64,000 nucleotides of DNA from Variovorax paradoxus. Lineage in GTDB: Bacteria; Pseudomonadota; Gammaproteobacteria; Burkholderiales; Burkholderiaceae_C. A program made the position numbers and the translations under genes. Location of the stretch: the NCBI RefSeq assembly GCF_902712855.1, contig NZ_LR743507.1, positions 1,970,001 to 2,034,000 of the forward strand, read 5' to 3'. Below the pieces are notes generated by a model that ran no database searches, was not told the origin of the DNA, and worked only from the letters and a program-made list of their open reading frames with translations. This document shows positions 45,366-55,440 of the stretch, in pieces (the stretch's first letter is position 1; every line of letters starts with the position of its first letter).

Positions 45366-45403
45366 GGCGTGTCCACACTATTTCCGGCAACGCCGGAAAC
45401 GCC
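45365..45403. terminator. Long hairpin between converging genes
   Basis: Inner stem TTTCCGGC-AAC-GCCGGAAA (45380-45398) inside an outer GGGCG/CGCCC pair (45365-45369 with 45399-45403). It sits between the ends of the flavin reductase and protease genes. There is no T run, so termination is likely but not certain. Confidence 0.45.
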
Positions 45404-45408
45404 CTGGT

Positions 45409-46218
45409 TCAGCCCCGCGGCGCAGCGCCCTGCGCCTTGCGGGGCAGCAGCATCGCGCGCAGCACCAGCACGCCGCACACGGCGGCGACAAGAGCGACCA
45501 CCACGGCCCACACCAGGCGCGACGGCGTGATGTCGTCGAGCCGTTCGGCCAGCAGCAGGGTGGTGGTGTTGTAGGCCGCATGCAGCGCGATGCACGGAAT
45601 GAGCGAGCGGGTGCGTTCGTAGAGCCATGCGAGCACCGTGCCCATCACGAAGCCGACCACGAACTGGTAGATGTTCATGTGCGCCGCGCCGAACAGCAGC
45701 GCCGACATGAAGATGGCCTGCCAGCGCGGGTAGCGCCGCAGGAAGCCGCGCAGCACGATGCCGCGGAACAGCATCTCCTCCAGCATCGGCGCCATCACGC
45801 ACACCGCGAGCACCGCGGCCACGCTGCCGTCGGCCATCCGGCTGAAGTACGACTGCTCCCAAGCCGAAGGCGGCACCAGCAGCGTGAGCAACTGCAGTGC
45901 CGAGGTGAGCGTCAGAAGCAGGGCGGGCACGAGCAGCAGCACCGGGGGCACCACCAGCATCAGCGTGGCGCGCACGGAAGATGGCGCGTGATGGAAGAGT
46001 TCGCGGTAGGTGAGCTGCTGGAAATGCATCACGACCGCGAAGATCAGCCCGTTGCCCAGCACGGCCGAGAGCACGCCGATCTGCATGGTGTTGAGGCCAA
46101 GCCAGCCATTGGCGTCGCGCAGCGCCGCACCCACGACGAACTCGCAGAGGAACAGCGCCACGAAGAGCAGGGCAGCCTGTGCGGCTGAGGGGAAGGCCGC
46201 GCCTTTGGGCGAGTGCAT
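45409..46218 (-). CDS. CPBP-family intramembrane metalloprotease
   Basis: A 269-residue membrane protein with about seven helices. The CPBP (CAAX protease/bacteriocin-processing) motifs are EEMLFRG (E147, E148, R152), FGAAH (H180) and HAAYN further on. Members cleave substrates inside the membrane; many have unknown substrates. It is transcribed after the methyltransferase-like gene with 19 bp between them. A CAAX-type protease next to an isoprenylcysteine methyltransferase-like enzyme mirrors a eukaryotic processing pair, but bacteria have no known prenylated CAAX proteins, so this may be coincidence. Confidence 0.88.
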   Translation of the reverse strand: MHSPKGAAFPSAAQAALLFVALFLCEFVVGAALRDANGWLGLNTMQIGVLSAVLGNGLIFAVVMHFQQLTYRELFHHAPSSVRATLMLVVPPVLLLVPALLLTLTSALQLLTLLVPPSAWEQSYFSRMADGSVAAVLAVCVMAPMLEEMLFRGIVLRGFLRRYPRWQAIFMSALLFGAAHMNIYQFVVGFVMGTVLAWLYERTRSLIPCIALHAAYNTTTLLLAERLDDITPSRLVWAVVVALVAAVCGVLVLRAMLLPRKAQGAAPRG

Positions 46219-46237
46219 CGGGAACGGCGGCGGCGCG

Positions 46238-46798
46238 CTACAGCACGAAGGGAATGAAGCGCCGCGTGCCGCGCATGTAGTCGCGGTAGTCGTTGCCGAA
46301 GTGCGCGATGCATTCCTGCTCGTCGCGCAGCGCCGTCAGGAACAGCAGCACGGTGGCCGCGAGCACCAGCGCCAGCGTGAGCCAGGTGAACTGCTTGAGG
46401 AAGGCGCCCCATGCGAGCAGCATGAGCGCCGTGTACATCGGGTGGCGGATGTAGCGGAAGGCGCCGCTGCGCACGATCGAGGAGGTCTTCTCGAAGCCGT
46501 ACAGCGCGGGGTCGTCATCACGCGCGTCGGTGGGCTTGCCCTGTGCCTTGAGCAGCCGCACCGCATGGATCGGCAACCAGATCGACAGCGCGAAGAACAG
46601 CGTGGAGACGACCTGCTTCGGCGAGAACGGATCGTCATGCCACATCGGCAGGTTCAGCACGATCAGCACCAGCATGCATTCCCACGCGAAGAAGCGGTAG
46701 AAGCCGTGCGAGCCGGGCCGGCTGAGCGGCCCGCGCGACACGTACAGCAAGGCGGCGGTGCCGGCGGCGAGAAGGACGATCTGGAACCAGAAGAGCAT
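46238..46798 (-). CDS. Isoprenylcysteine methyltransferase-like membrane protein
   Basis: A 186-residue integral membrane protein with about five helices. SGAFRYIRHPMYTALMLLAW is the conserved cofactor-binding segment of the ICMT/PEMT superfamily, and RDEQECIAHFGNDYRDYMRG is the matching C-terminal motif. Bacterial members probably methylate lipids or small thiols using S-adenosylmethionine. It lies 42 bp downstream of paaZ and may be read through from the paa operon. Confidence 0.85.
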   Translation of the reverse strand: MLFWFQIVLLAAGTAALLYVSRGPLSRPGSHGFYRFFAWECMLVLIVLNLPMWHDDPFSPKQVVSTLFFALSIWLPIHAVRLLKAQGKPTDARDDDPALYGFEKTSSIVRSGAFRYIRHPMYTALMLLAWGAFLKQFTWLTLALVLAATVLLFLTALRDEQECIAHFGNDYRDYMRGTRRFIPFVL

Positions 46799-46840
46799 GG
46801 CGGCCGAATTTACACGGCCCGGCCCATGCCCGGGCGCATA

Positions 46841-48901
46841 TCAGGCTGCGCTGGCCTCGGGTTTCTTGGAGACCAGCGTCAGGATGTCGTAGCTGGCCAC
46901 CAGCTCGCCGTCCTGGTTGGTCACCTCGACGTCCCAGGCCACCACGCCCTGGCCCTGGCCCGTGGCATCCTTCTTGTTGCGGTCGATCTTGCGCTTGCAG
47001 GTCAGGCGCGCGCGGATGGTGTCGCCGATGCCCACCGGCTTGGTGAAGCGCAGCGTGTCCAGGCCGTAGTTGGCCAGCACCGGGCCGGGCGCGGGCGAGA
47101 CGAACAGGCCGGCGGCCGCCGACAGCACGAAATAGCCGTGCGCGATGCGCTTGCCGAAGGGCGATTCCTTCGCGGCGATCTCGTCGAAGTGCATGTAGAA
47201 ATAGTCGCCCGACAGGCCGCCGAAGGCGACGATGTCGGCCTCGCCCACCGTGCGGCGGTGCGTGAGCAGCGAATCGCCCACGCGCAGGTCCTCGAAGTAG
47301 CGGCGGAAGGGGTGCACCTCGCTCTCGCGAACGGCCGCGCCGCGCACATGCTCGCCGGTGATGGCGGCCAGCATGGTGGGCGAGCCCTGCACCGCGGTGC
47401 GCTGCAGATAGTGTTTCACCGCGCGCAGGCCGCCGAGTTCCTCGCCGCCGCCGGCGCGTCCCGGGCCGCCATGCTTGAGCTGCGGCAGCGGTGAACCGTG
47501 GCCGGTCGATTCGGTGGCGGCTTCGCGGTCGAGCACCAGCAGGCGGCCGTGCCAGGCGGCAGCCACCGGAATGGCCTTGGCCGCGATGGCCGGGTCGCGC
47601 GTGACCAGCGTTCCCACGAGGCTGCCGCGGCCGCGCGCGGCCAGCGCGAGCGCTTCGTCGATGCCGTCGTAGGGCATCAGCGTGCTGACGGGGCCGAAGG
47701 CTTCGACGTCGTGCGCCGCGTCGTGCTCGAGCGGCTTGCGGCTCAGCAGCAGCGTGGGCGCGAAGAAGGCGCCCTCGGCCACGCCGTCGCCCACGGGCGA
47801 GAAGCCGTCGCGCTCGCCGTACACCAGCTCCGCGCCCTGCAGCAGCGTGGCCACGCGCTCGGCCACGTCGGCCTGCTGGTCGCGCGAGGCGAGGGCGCCC
47901 ATGCGCACGTTCTCGAGCGAGGGGTCGCCCACCACGGTCTTGGCCAGCCGCGCGCGCAGGCGCTCGGCCACCGCGTCGAGGTGCTGGCGCGGCACGATCG
48001 CGCGGCGGATGGCCGTGCACTTCTGGCCGGCCTTGGTGGTCATCTCGCGCGCCACTTCCTTCACGAAGAGGTCGAACTCCTCGTCGTCGGGCGTGACGTC
48101 GGGCGCGAGGATCGCGCAGTTGAGCGAGTCGGCCTCGGCGTTGAACGGGATCGACTGGTGCACGATGTTCGGGTGCACGCGCAGCTTCGCGGCGGTGTCG
48201 GCCGAGCCGGTGAAGGTGACCACGTCGGGGCCTTCGAGCCGGTCGAGCAGGTCGCCCGTGCTGCCGATGACCAGCTGCAGCGCGCCCTCGGGCAGGATGC
48301 CCGACTGCACGATGAGCCGCACCGCGGCCTCGGTGAGGTAGCTGGTGGCCGTGGCCGGCTTGCCGATGCAGGGCATGCCCGCGAGGAAGCTGGGCGCGAA
48401 CTTCTCGAGCAGGCCCCACACCGGGAAGTTGAACGCGTCGATGTGCACCGCCACGCCGCCGCGCGGCACCAGGATGTGCGTGCCCGCGAAGCCGCCCTTC
48501 TTGCCCAGCGGGAAGGCGGGGCCTTCATGCACAAGGTTGCCCGATGGCAGCTCGTTGGTGCCGATGCCGGCGTAGGCGCTCAGCGTGCCGGCGCCGCCCT
48601 CGATGTCGATCCAGCTGTCCGCGCGCGTGGCGCCGGTATGGGCCGAGATGGCGTAGAGCGTTTCCTTGTTCGCCGCCAGGTATTTGGCCAGCGCCTTCAG
48701 CCGTTCGGCGCGCTGCTGGAAGTCGAGCTTCATGAGCGCTGGAATGCCGGTGCGGCGCGCGTACTGCAGCGCCTCGGCGAAGTCGATGGCCTCGGCGTGC
48801 GTCGCGGCGACGGGCTTGCCGTTGACGGCGCTGTGCAGCTGCTGCGAAGCCTTCTGGCCGATCCAGCGGCCGGCGATGTAGCTTTGGAGGGTGGTGGTCA
48901 T
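46841..48901 (-). CDS. paaZ: Bifunctional ring-opening enzyme PaaZ
   Basis: A 686-residue fusion acting on oxepin-CoA. The N-terminal aldehyde dehydrogenase domain (about 1-520) has its catalytic Cys at 295 (GQKCTAIRR) and Glu at 256, the same numbering as E. coli PaaZ. The C-terminal MaoC-type hydratase domain (about 540-686) carries FGGLSGDYFYMHFDEIAAKE. Together they hydrolyse oxepin-CoA and oxidise the resulting semialdehyde. The gene is at the far end of the operon, after the liv-type transporter genes and a family-2 repeat, so its expression relative to paaA-E may be lower. Confidence 0.95.
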   Translation of the reverse strand: MTTTLQSYIAGRWIGQKASQQLHSAVNGKPVAATHAEAIDFAEALQYARRTGIPALMKLDFQQRAERLKALAKYLAANKETLYAISAHTGATRADSWIDIEGGAGTLSAYAGIGTNELPSGNLVHEGPAFPLGKKGGFAGTHILVPRGGVAVHIDAFNFPVWGLLEKFAPSFLAGMPCIGKPATATSYLTEAAVRLIVQSGILPEGALQLVIGSTGDLLDRLEGPDVVTFTGSADTAAKLRVHPNIVHQSIPFNAEADSLNCAILAPDVTPDDEEFDLFVKEVAREMTTKAGQKCTAIRRAIVPRQHLDAVAERLRARLAKTVVGDPSLENVRMGALASRDQQADVAERVATLLQGAELVYGERDGFSPVGDGVAEGAFFAPTLLLSRKPLEHDAAHDVEAFGPVSTLMPYDGIDEALALAARGRGSLVGTLVTRDPAIAAKAIPVAAAWHGRLLVLDREAATESTGHGSPLPQLKHGGPGRAGGGEELGGLRAVKHYLQRTAVQGSPTMLAAITGEHVRGAAVRESEVHPFRRYFEDLRVGDSLLTHRRTVGEADIVAFGGLSGDYFYMHFDEIAAKESPFGKRIAHGYFVLSAAAGLFVSPAPGPVLANYGLDTLRFTKPVGIGDTIRARLTCKRKIDRNKKDATGQGQGVVAWDVEVTNQDGELVASYDILTLVSKKPEASAA

Positions 48902-48937
48902 GGTGCGTGTGTCCTTCGACTGTGAGTTGCCTTGCTA

Positions 48938-49057
48938 CTTCCCCCTCAGAGGGAAGGCGGGGATGGGGGCAAGCGGCGCTGGTTCGGCGCGGTGCTCTGT
49001 CGGACGCCGCGTGCCCCCACCCCAACCCTCCCCCGGAAGGGGAGGGAGAAAAACCGG
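48938..49057 (-). repeat. Family-2 dispersed inverted repeat (between livF and paaZ)
   Basis: Ends CCCCCTCAGAGGGAAGGCGGGG and CCCTCCCCCGGAAGGGGAGGG surround a variable centre of about 45 bp. It reaches within a few bases of the livF stop codon. Confidence 0.8.
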
Positions 49058-49058
49058 A

Positions 49059-49870
<812 letters not shown>

Positions 49871-49874
<4 letters not shown>

Positions 49875-51784
49875 TGCGCGTCCTCCAGCAGCTCGTCGTC
49901 CGCGCCGCCGAGGTAGGCCTCGAGCACACGCGGGTTGGCCTGCACTTCGGCGGGCGTGCCGGTGGCGATGACGGTGCCGAACTCCAGCACGGTGATGCGG
50001 TCGGCGAGGTTCATCACGAATTCCATGTCATGTTCCACCACGAGGATGCCCAGGCCTTCGGCGCGCAGTTGCGCGAGCAGTTCCGACAGCGCGCGCTTCT
50101 CCAGGTGGCGCAGGCCGGCGGCCGGTTCGTCGAGCAGCAGCACCGAGGGCTGGCCCGCCAGCGCGCGCGCGATCTCGACCACGCGCTGCTGGCCCAGCGA
50201 GAGCGACGCGGCCGGCGTGTCGGCATGCGCGCCGAGGCCGCAACGCTCGATCTGCCTGCGTGCCTCGGCCATCAGCGCGGCTTCTTCCGCGCGGTCCAGC
50301 CGCAGCATCGCGGCGAGCCAGCCGCGCCTGGCGCGCAGGTGGGCGCCGAGCGCCACGTTCTCGATCACGCTGCGCTGGCCGAGCAGGCGCACGTGCTGGA
50401 AGGTGCGGCCCAGGCCCAGCGAAGCGAAGGCGCGCGAAGGCTTGCCCGTCATGGGCTGGCCGGCCAGCCGCACCTCGCCGGTGGTGGGGTCGTCCACGCC
50501 CGAGATCATGTTGAAGAAGGTGCTCTTGCCGGCGCCGTTGGGGCCGATCAGCGCATGCACCTCGCCGGCCTTCAGGCTCATCGAGATGTCGTTGTTGGCG
50601 ACCAGGCCGCCGAAGCGCTTGGTCACGCCGTCGGCCTGCAGCAGCAGCGTGCCGGTGGCCGGCAGCGCATGCTGCGCGAGCTGCTCGGTGCTCGAGACGG
50701 CCGGGCCGGCCGTGGCGGCGCGCGGCATTTCGCGCACCCATCGGCGCGTGAGCCGTGCCAGCGTGGGCCACAGGCCGTCCGCGAAGCGCTGCAGCACGAA
50801 CAGCATCAGCAGGCCGAACACGATCACCTCGAAGTTGCCGCTGGTGCCCAGCAGCGCGGGCAGCACGTCCTGCAGCTTTTCCTTGAGCAGCGTGATCAGC
50901 GTAGCGCCGAGCACCGCGCCCCACAGGTGGCCCGCGCCGCCGACCACCGCCATGAACAGCATCTCGATGCCGATGTTCAGGTTGAAGGGCGTGGGGTTCA
51001 CGAAGCGCTGCATGTGCGCGTAGAGCCAGCCCGAGATGGCCGCCAGCAGCGCGGCCAGCACGAACAGCTTGATGCGGTGGCGCGCGGTGTCGACACCCAT
51101 CGACTCGGCCATGAGCCGGCCGCCCTTCAGCGCGCGGATGGCGCGGCCTTCGCGCGAGTCGAGCAGGTTGTGCATGGCCCACAGCGCCAGCAGCAGCACC
51201 GCCCAGATCACCACGCCCAGCATGCGCGGCGTGGCGAACGAGAAGCCCGCCACCACCAGCGGCGGAATGCCGGTGATGCCGGTCTGGCCGCCGAGGAACT
51301 CCATGTTGCCCAGCAGGAAGTACAGGCTCAGGCCCCATGCGATGGTGCACAGCGGCAGGTAGTGGCCAGAGAGCTTGAGCGTGACCGCGCCGAGCGCCCA
51401 GGCCAGCGCGAAGGTCAGCACCAGGCCCAGCAGCAGTCCGAGCCACGGCACCAGCGCGGAACCCGCGAGGCCGCCGAGCCAGCCGGCCGCGGTGGGCGAG
51501 GTGCAGATCCAGGCCGTGGCATAGGCGCCCATGCCGACGAACGCGGCCTGGCCGAAGGAGGTCATGCCGCCGACGCCGGTGAGCAGCACCAGGCCCACCG
51601 CCACCAGCGCGTACAGGCCGATGTTGCTGAGCACGGTGACGGTGAACGGGGGCAGCCAGCCCCAGGCCAGCGCGAGCGCGACGATGCACACCAGCGTGAG
51701 CACGCGCGGCGTGACCAGCGGACGGCCCTCGGGCACGGCGTTGGCGGCGGAAGACGAAGCAGTGGTCGATGAAGACGGGTTCAT
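49871..51784 (-). CDS. Fused permease-ATPase of a branched-chain-type ABC transporter (LivM-LivG)
   Basis: A 637-residue fusion. Residues 1-335 are a LivM-type permease (about nine helices; GVGGMTSFGQAAFVGMGAYA, and AHMQRFVNPTPFNLNIGIEM). A linker (about 345-380) joins a LivG-type ATPase with Walker A GPNGAGKST (414-422), signature LSLGQQRVVEIARALA and Walker B VLLLDEPAAGL. Such fusions occur in Burkholderiales. Both ends overlap neighbours by 4 bases. Within the paa operon it probably forms part of an uptake system for phenylacetate or a related aromatic acid, which is inference. Confidence 0.92.
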
Positions 51785-52809
51785 TCCTCGTCCTCCACGT
51801 GATGGCTGCGCAGCGAACGCCACCACAGCACCGGGATGATCAAAGTGAAGACCAGCACTTCCTTGTATGCGCTGGCCCAGAAGGAGGAGAAGGCCTCGAG
51901 CAGGCCCACCAGCAGTGCGCCCGCGAGCGCCAGCGGATAGCTCGCGAGACCGCCGACGATGGCGGCCACGAAGCCCTTCAGGCCGATCAGGAAGCCGGTG
52001 TCGTAGTAGACGGTGGTGATCGGTGCGATCAGCAGGCCCGACACCGCGCCGATCAGGGCGGCCAGCGCGAAGCTCAGGTCGCCCGACAGCTCGGTGGGAA
52101 TGCCCGACAGCCGTGCGCCGACGCGGTTGATGGCGGTGGCGCGCAGCGCCTTGCCGATCATGGAGCGGCCGAAGAACCAGAACATCGCGATCACCAGCAC
52201 CAGCGTGACGCCCACCACGACCAGCGACTGGCCGTTGACGGGAATGCCGCCGAGGTCGAAGCGCGCCTCCGAGAAGGCGCTGGTGCGCGAGCCCTCGGCG
52301 CCGAAGAAGAACAGTCCCAGGCCGACCAGCACGCCGTGCAGCGCGACCGACACGATCAGCAGCATCAGCACACTGGCGTCGGCCAGCGGGCGGTAGGCCA
52401 GGCGATACAGCAACGGTCCGAGCGGCGCGATCAGCACCAGCACGGTGAGCGACTGCGCGGCCAGCGAGGTGGGCTTGAGCACCAGCACCAGTGCCGCGGC
52501 CACAGCGGGGAAGGCCACGCACCAGGTCAGCGCGGAGCGCCAGTCGACCGTGGCGCCGCGCTTCCAGCGCCAGGCCTCGACCACCAGCACCGCCACCGCC
52601 AGGGCCAGCAGCAGCCACAGCGTGGAGGGCGCATGCCCGCCCTGCAGTGCGGCCATCGAGAGCGCCCCGAAGGCGACGAACTCGCCCTGCGGGATGAAGA
52701 TCACGCGTGTGACCGAAAAAACCAGCACCAGCGCGAGCGCCATCAGTCCGTAGACCGCGCCGTTCACGATGCCGTCCTGCCCGAGCAGCAGGGCGATCTG
52801 CAAATCCAT
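51781..52809 (-). CDS. livH: Branched-chain-type ABC transporter permease (LivH-like)
   Basis: A 342-residue permease with eight or nine helices. QDGIVNGAVYGLMALALVLV at the N-terminus and TAINRVGARLSGIPTELSGD and GGLASYPLALAGALLVGLLE later are LivH signatures. It pairs with the fused LivM-LivG protein. The start lies downstream (on the minus strand) of a family-1 repeat that separates it from the binding-protein gene. Confidence 0.92.
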   Translation of the reverse strand: MDLQIALLLGQDGIVNGAVYGLMALALVLVFSVTRVIFIPQGEFVAFGALSMAALQGGHAPSTLWLLLALAVAVLVVEAWRWKRGATVDWRSALTWCVAFPAVAAALVLVLKPTSLAAQSLTVLVLIAPLGPLLYRLAYRPLADASVLMLLIVSVALHGVLVGLGLFFFGAEGSRTSAFSEARFDLGGIPVNGQSLVVVGVTLVLVIAMFWFFGRSMIGKALRATAINRVGARLSGIPTELSGDLSFALAALIGAVSGLLIAPITTVYYDTGFLIGLKGFVAAIVGGLASYPLALAGALLVGLLEAFSSFWASAYKEVLVFTLIIPVLWWRSLRSHHVEDEE

Positions 52810-52849
52810 AAAACAACCTTCGGGCGTCGCCCGTGACTCAGTTCAGGAA

Positions 52850-52935
52850 CACCGAGGAACCGGCTTTGCCGGCCCTCAGGTGTTGCCCCCGGCAGGGGGG
52901 TGGCGAAGCGACACGAAGTGCGCGAAGCCTGGGGG
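52850..52935 (+). repeat. Family-1 dispersed repeat (after livK)
   Basis: ACCGAGGAACCGGCTTTGCC, a CCCCC/GGGGG hairpin, then GCGAAGCGACACGAAGTGCG and CGAAGCCTGGGGG. It ends 5 bp from the livK-like stop codon in the standard orientation. Confidence 0.87.
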
Positions 52936-52940
52936 CGGGC

Positions 52941-54086
52941 TTATGGTTGGTATTTCCAGGCGCCGTTTTCGATCTTCACCATCACGCGTGCGCGCTGGTC
53001 GAGGCCCAGGTGGTCGGTCGCGGTCATGTTGAACACGCCGTGCGCGCCGGCCACTTCCTTGGTCTGCTCGAGCGCGTCGCGCAGCGCGGCACGGAACTCG
53101 GGTGTGCCCGGCTGGGCCTTCTTCAGCGCCACGGGCACGGCCGCGGTCATCAGCAGGCCGGCGTCCCAGGCGTGGCCGCCGAAGGTCGAGGTCGAGCCCT
53201 TGCCGTAGGCGGCTTCATAGGCAGCCACATAGGCGAGCGCGGACTTCTTCACCGGGTTGGCGGCGGGCAGCTGGTCGGCCACCAGCACGGGGCCGGCGGG
53301 CAGGAAGGTGCCTTCCACGTCCTTGCCGCCCACGCGCAGGAAGTCGGCGTTGGCCACGCCGTGGGTCTGGTACATCTTGCCGGTGAAGCCGCGTTCCTTC
53401 AGCGTCTTCTGCGGCAGCGCGGCCGGCGTGCCGGAACCGGCGATCAGCACCGCATCGGGCTTGGCGGACATGATCTTCAGCGCCTGGCCGGTCACCGAGG
53501 TGTCGGTGCGCGCATAGCGCTCGTTGGCCACGATCTTGATCTTCTTCAGCTCGGCCGCCTTGGCGAACTCCTGCGACCAGCCTTCGCCGTAGGCGTCGGA
53601 GAAGCCGATGAAGGCGACGGTCTTCACGCCGTTGCTGGCCATGTGCTCGGCGATGGCGAGCGACATCATGATGTCGTTCTGCGGCGTCTTGAAGACCCAC
53701 TTCTTCTTGGCGTCCATCGGCTCGATGATGCGGGCCGAGGCGGCCACCGAGATCATCGGCGTCTGCGCTTCGCTGGCCACGTCGATCATGGCGAGCGAGG
53801 CCGGCGTGGTGGTCGAGCCCAGGATCACGTCGACCTTGTTCTCGGCGATGAGCTTGCGCGTGTTGTTGACGGCGGCCGTCGTGTCGGACGCGTCGTCCAG
53901 CACGATGTAGTTGATCTTCTGCCCGCCGATCGTCTTGGGCATCAGCGAGATGGTGTTCTTCTCGGGGATGCCCAGCGAGGCTGCCGGGCCCGTGGCCGAG
54001 ATGGTCACGCCGACGTTGACGTCGGCCCAGGCCGAGAGGGCCGTGGCGCACAGGGCGGCAATCAGCAGGGGCTTGAAGAATTTCAT
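52941..54086 (-). CDS. livK: Branched-chain-type substrate-binding protein (LivK-like)
   Basis: A 381-residue periplasmic binding protein of type I fold. The signal peptide is MKFFKPLLIAALCATALSAW-AD. The mature part starts VNVGVTISATGPAASLGIPE, and GGQKINYIVLDDASDTTAAV and AFIGFSDAYGEGWSQEFAKA follow the Leu/Ile/Val-binding pattern. In this operon the ligand may well be phenylacetate or another aromatic acid, since such proteins often bind aromatic carboxylates. It is the first of the four transporter genes, downstream of paaE. Confidence 0.9.
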   Translation of the reverse strand: MKFFKPLLIAALCATALSAWADVNVGVTISATGPAASLGIPEKNTISLMPKTIGGQKINYIVLDDASDTTAAVNNTRKLIAENKVDVILGSTTTPASLAMIDVASEAQTPMISVAASARIIEPMDAKKKWVFKTPQNDIMMSLAIAEHMASNGVKTVAFIGFSDAYGEGWSQEFAKAAELKKIKIVANERYARTDTSVTGQALKIMSAKPDAVLIAGSGTPAALPQKTLKERGFTGKMYQTHGVANADFLRVGGKDVEGTFLPAGPVLVADQLPAANPVKKSALAYVAAYEAAYGKGSTSTFGGHAWDAGLLMTAAVPVALKKAQPGTPEFRAALRDALEQTKEVAGAHGVFNMTATDHLGLDQRARVMVKIENGAWKYQP

Positions 54087-54139
54087 GGTTGGCTTGTCTC
54101 CGGGTTGGTTAACAGTTGTTGCAAAGCTCTGAAGCTTAT

Positions 54140-54215
54140 CCAGAAATGCCGCGGGTCCGGCGCTGCCGGGCCGATGGCGTTGCCTGCGAAAAACGCGGGC
54201 AGGCCTGGGGAATGC
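54140..54215 (+). repeat. Degenerate family-1 repeat (after paaE)
   Basis: Keeps CCGCGGGTCCGGCGCTGCCGG and GCAGGCCTGGGGAA, but the hairpin and central core have decayed. It lies 10 bp from the paaE stop codon in the usual orientation. Confidence 0.55.
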
Positions 54216-54224
54216 TCATTTTTT

Positions 54225-55310
54225 TCAGCGCTCGTCGAAAGAGAGCGTGACGCGCTCCGTGAGGGGGTGTGCCTGGCAGGTCAGTACGAAACCGGCGGCC
54301 ACTTCATTCTTGTCGAGCGCGAAGTTTCTTTCCATGCGGACTTCCCCGTCCACGCATTTCGCGCGGCAGGTTCCGCACACGCCTGACGTGCACGAGAACG
54401 GCACTTCGAGTCCGGCGGCCGATGCCGCGTCGAGGATGCTCGGCTGGCCTTCGGTGTAGGTGATGTCGCGCTGCAGGCCGTCGCGCACGATGGTGATGCG
54501 CGCCTGCTTGGCGTCGCCCGGCTGGGGCTCGTGCACCACCGCGCCCACCTGCGTGGCCGAGGGCAGCGCGACGCCGAAGCGCTCGATGTGGATGCGCTCC
54601 TCGGGCACGCCGGCCGCGAGCAGCGCAGCCTCTGCCTCGTCGTTCATCTGGAACGGGCCGCACACGTACACGTGGTCGATCTGTGCGGCGGGCACCACGC
54701 TCTTGAGGAACTCGCCGATCTTCTCGCGGTTCATCACGCCGAAGCCCAGCGGCGAGTCGGTGTGCTCGTCGGAGAACACGTGCTGCAGCACCAGGCGCGT
54801 CATGTAGCGGTTCTTCAGGTCCTCGATCTCTTCCTTGAACATCGTGGACTGCAGCTGCCGGTTGCCGTAGATGAGCGTGAAGCGGCTTTGCGGCTCGCGC
54901 GCCAGCACGGTCTTCATGATCGACAGGATGGGCGTGATGCCGCTGCCGCCCGCGATGCCGACATGGTGGCGCGCGGACTGCGGCTCGATCGGCACGAAGA
55001 AGCGGCCCTGCGGCGCCATCACCTGCACCTCGTCGCCGGGCTGCAGGTGCGCGTTGATCCAGTTGGAGAAGACGCCGCCGCGCACCTTGCGCACGCCGAC
55101 GCGCAGCTCGTTGTCGTCGATGCCGGCGCAGATCGAATAGGAGCGGCGCAGGTCCTGGCCGTCGATGTCCTTGCGCAGCGTGAGGTACTGGCCCTGCGTG
55201 AAGCCGAAGACTTCCCGCAGGCTGCCGGGCACGTCGAAGGAGACGATGACGGCCTCGGACGTGTCGGGCTCGATGGCCTTCACGCGCAGAGGATGGAAAA
55301 GGGTGCTCAT
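54225..55310 (-). CDS. paaE: Phenylacetyl-CoA epoxidase reductase subunit PaaE
   Basis: A 361-residue electron-transfer protein that passes electrons from NADPH to the diiron oxygenase. It has a ferredoxin-reductase FAD domain (RRSYSICAG), a nucleotide-binding domain (GIAGGSGITPILSIMKTVLA and YVCGPFQM) and a C-terminal plant-type [2Fe-2S] domain with CTSGVCGTCRAKC and a final Cys in LTCQAHP. The start MSTLFHPLRV at 55310 fits the family; the longer open frame upstream is repeat sequence. It is separated from paaD by a family-1 repeat. Confidence 0.96.
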   Translation of the reverse strand: MSTLFHPLRVKAIEPDTSEAVIVSFDVPGSLREVFGFTQGQYLTLRKDIDGQDLRRSYSICAGIDDNELRVGVRKVRGGVFSNWINAHLQPGDEVQVMAPQGRFFVPIEPQSARHHVGIAGGSGITPILSIMKTVLAREPQSRFTLIYGNRQLQSTMFKEEIEDLKNRYMTRLVLQHVFSDEHTDSPLGFGVMNREKIGEFLKSVVPAAQIDHVYVCGPFQMNDEAEAALLAAGVPEERIHIERFGVALPSATQVGAVVHEPQPGDAKQARITIVRDGLQRDITYTEGQPSILDAASAAGLEVPFSCTSGVCGTCRAKCVDGEVRMERNFALDKNEVAAGFVLTCQAHPLTERVTLSFDER

Positions 55311-55348
55311 GCTGAATGCTCGGGGTTGCCAGGCGTCTGTCCAGTGCT

Positions 55349-55435
55349 GCCGTGGAATCGGCCTTGCCGGGCCACGGGCAGCGCCCCCTCGAGGGGCAAG
55401 GAGAAGCGGCACGCAGTGCGCGAAGCCTGGGGGTG
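55349..55435 (+). repeat. Family-1 dispersed repeat (after paaD)
   Basis: GTGGAATCGGCCTTGCCGGGC, a CCCCTCGAGGGG hairpin, then GCGCGAAGCCTGGGGGTGG. It ends 5 bp from the paaD stop codon. Confidence 0.85.
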
Positions 55436-55440
55436 GTTCT

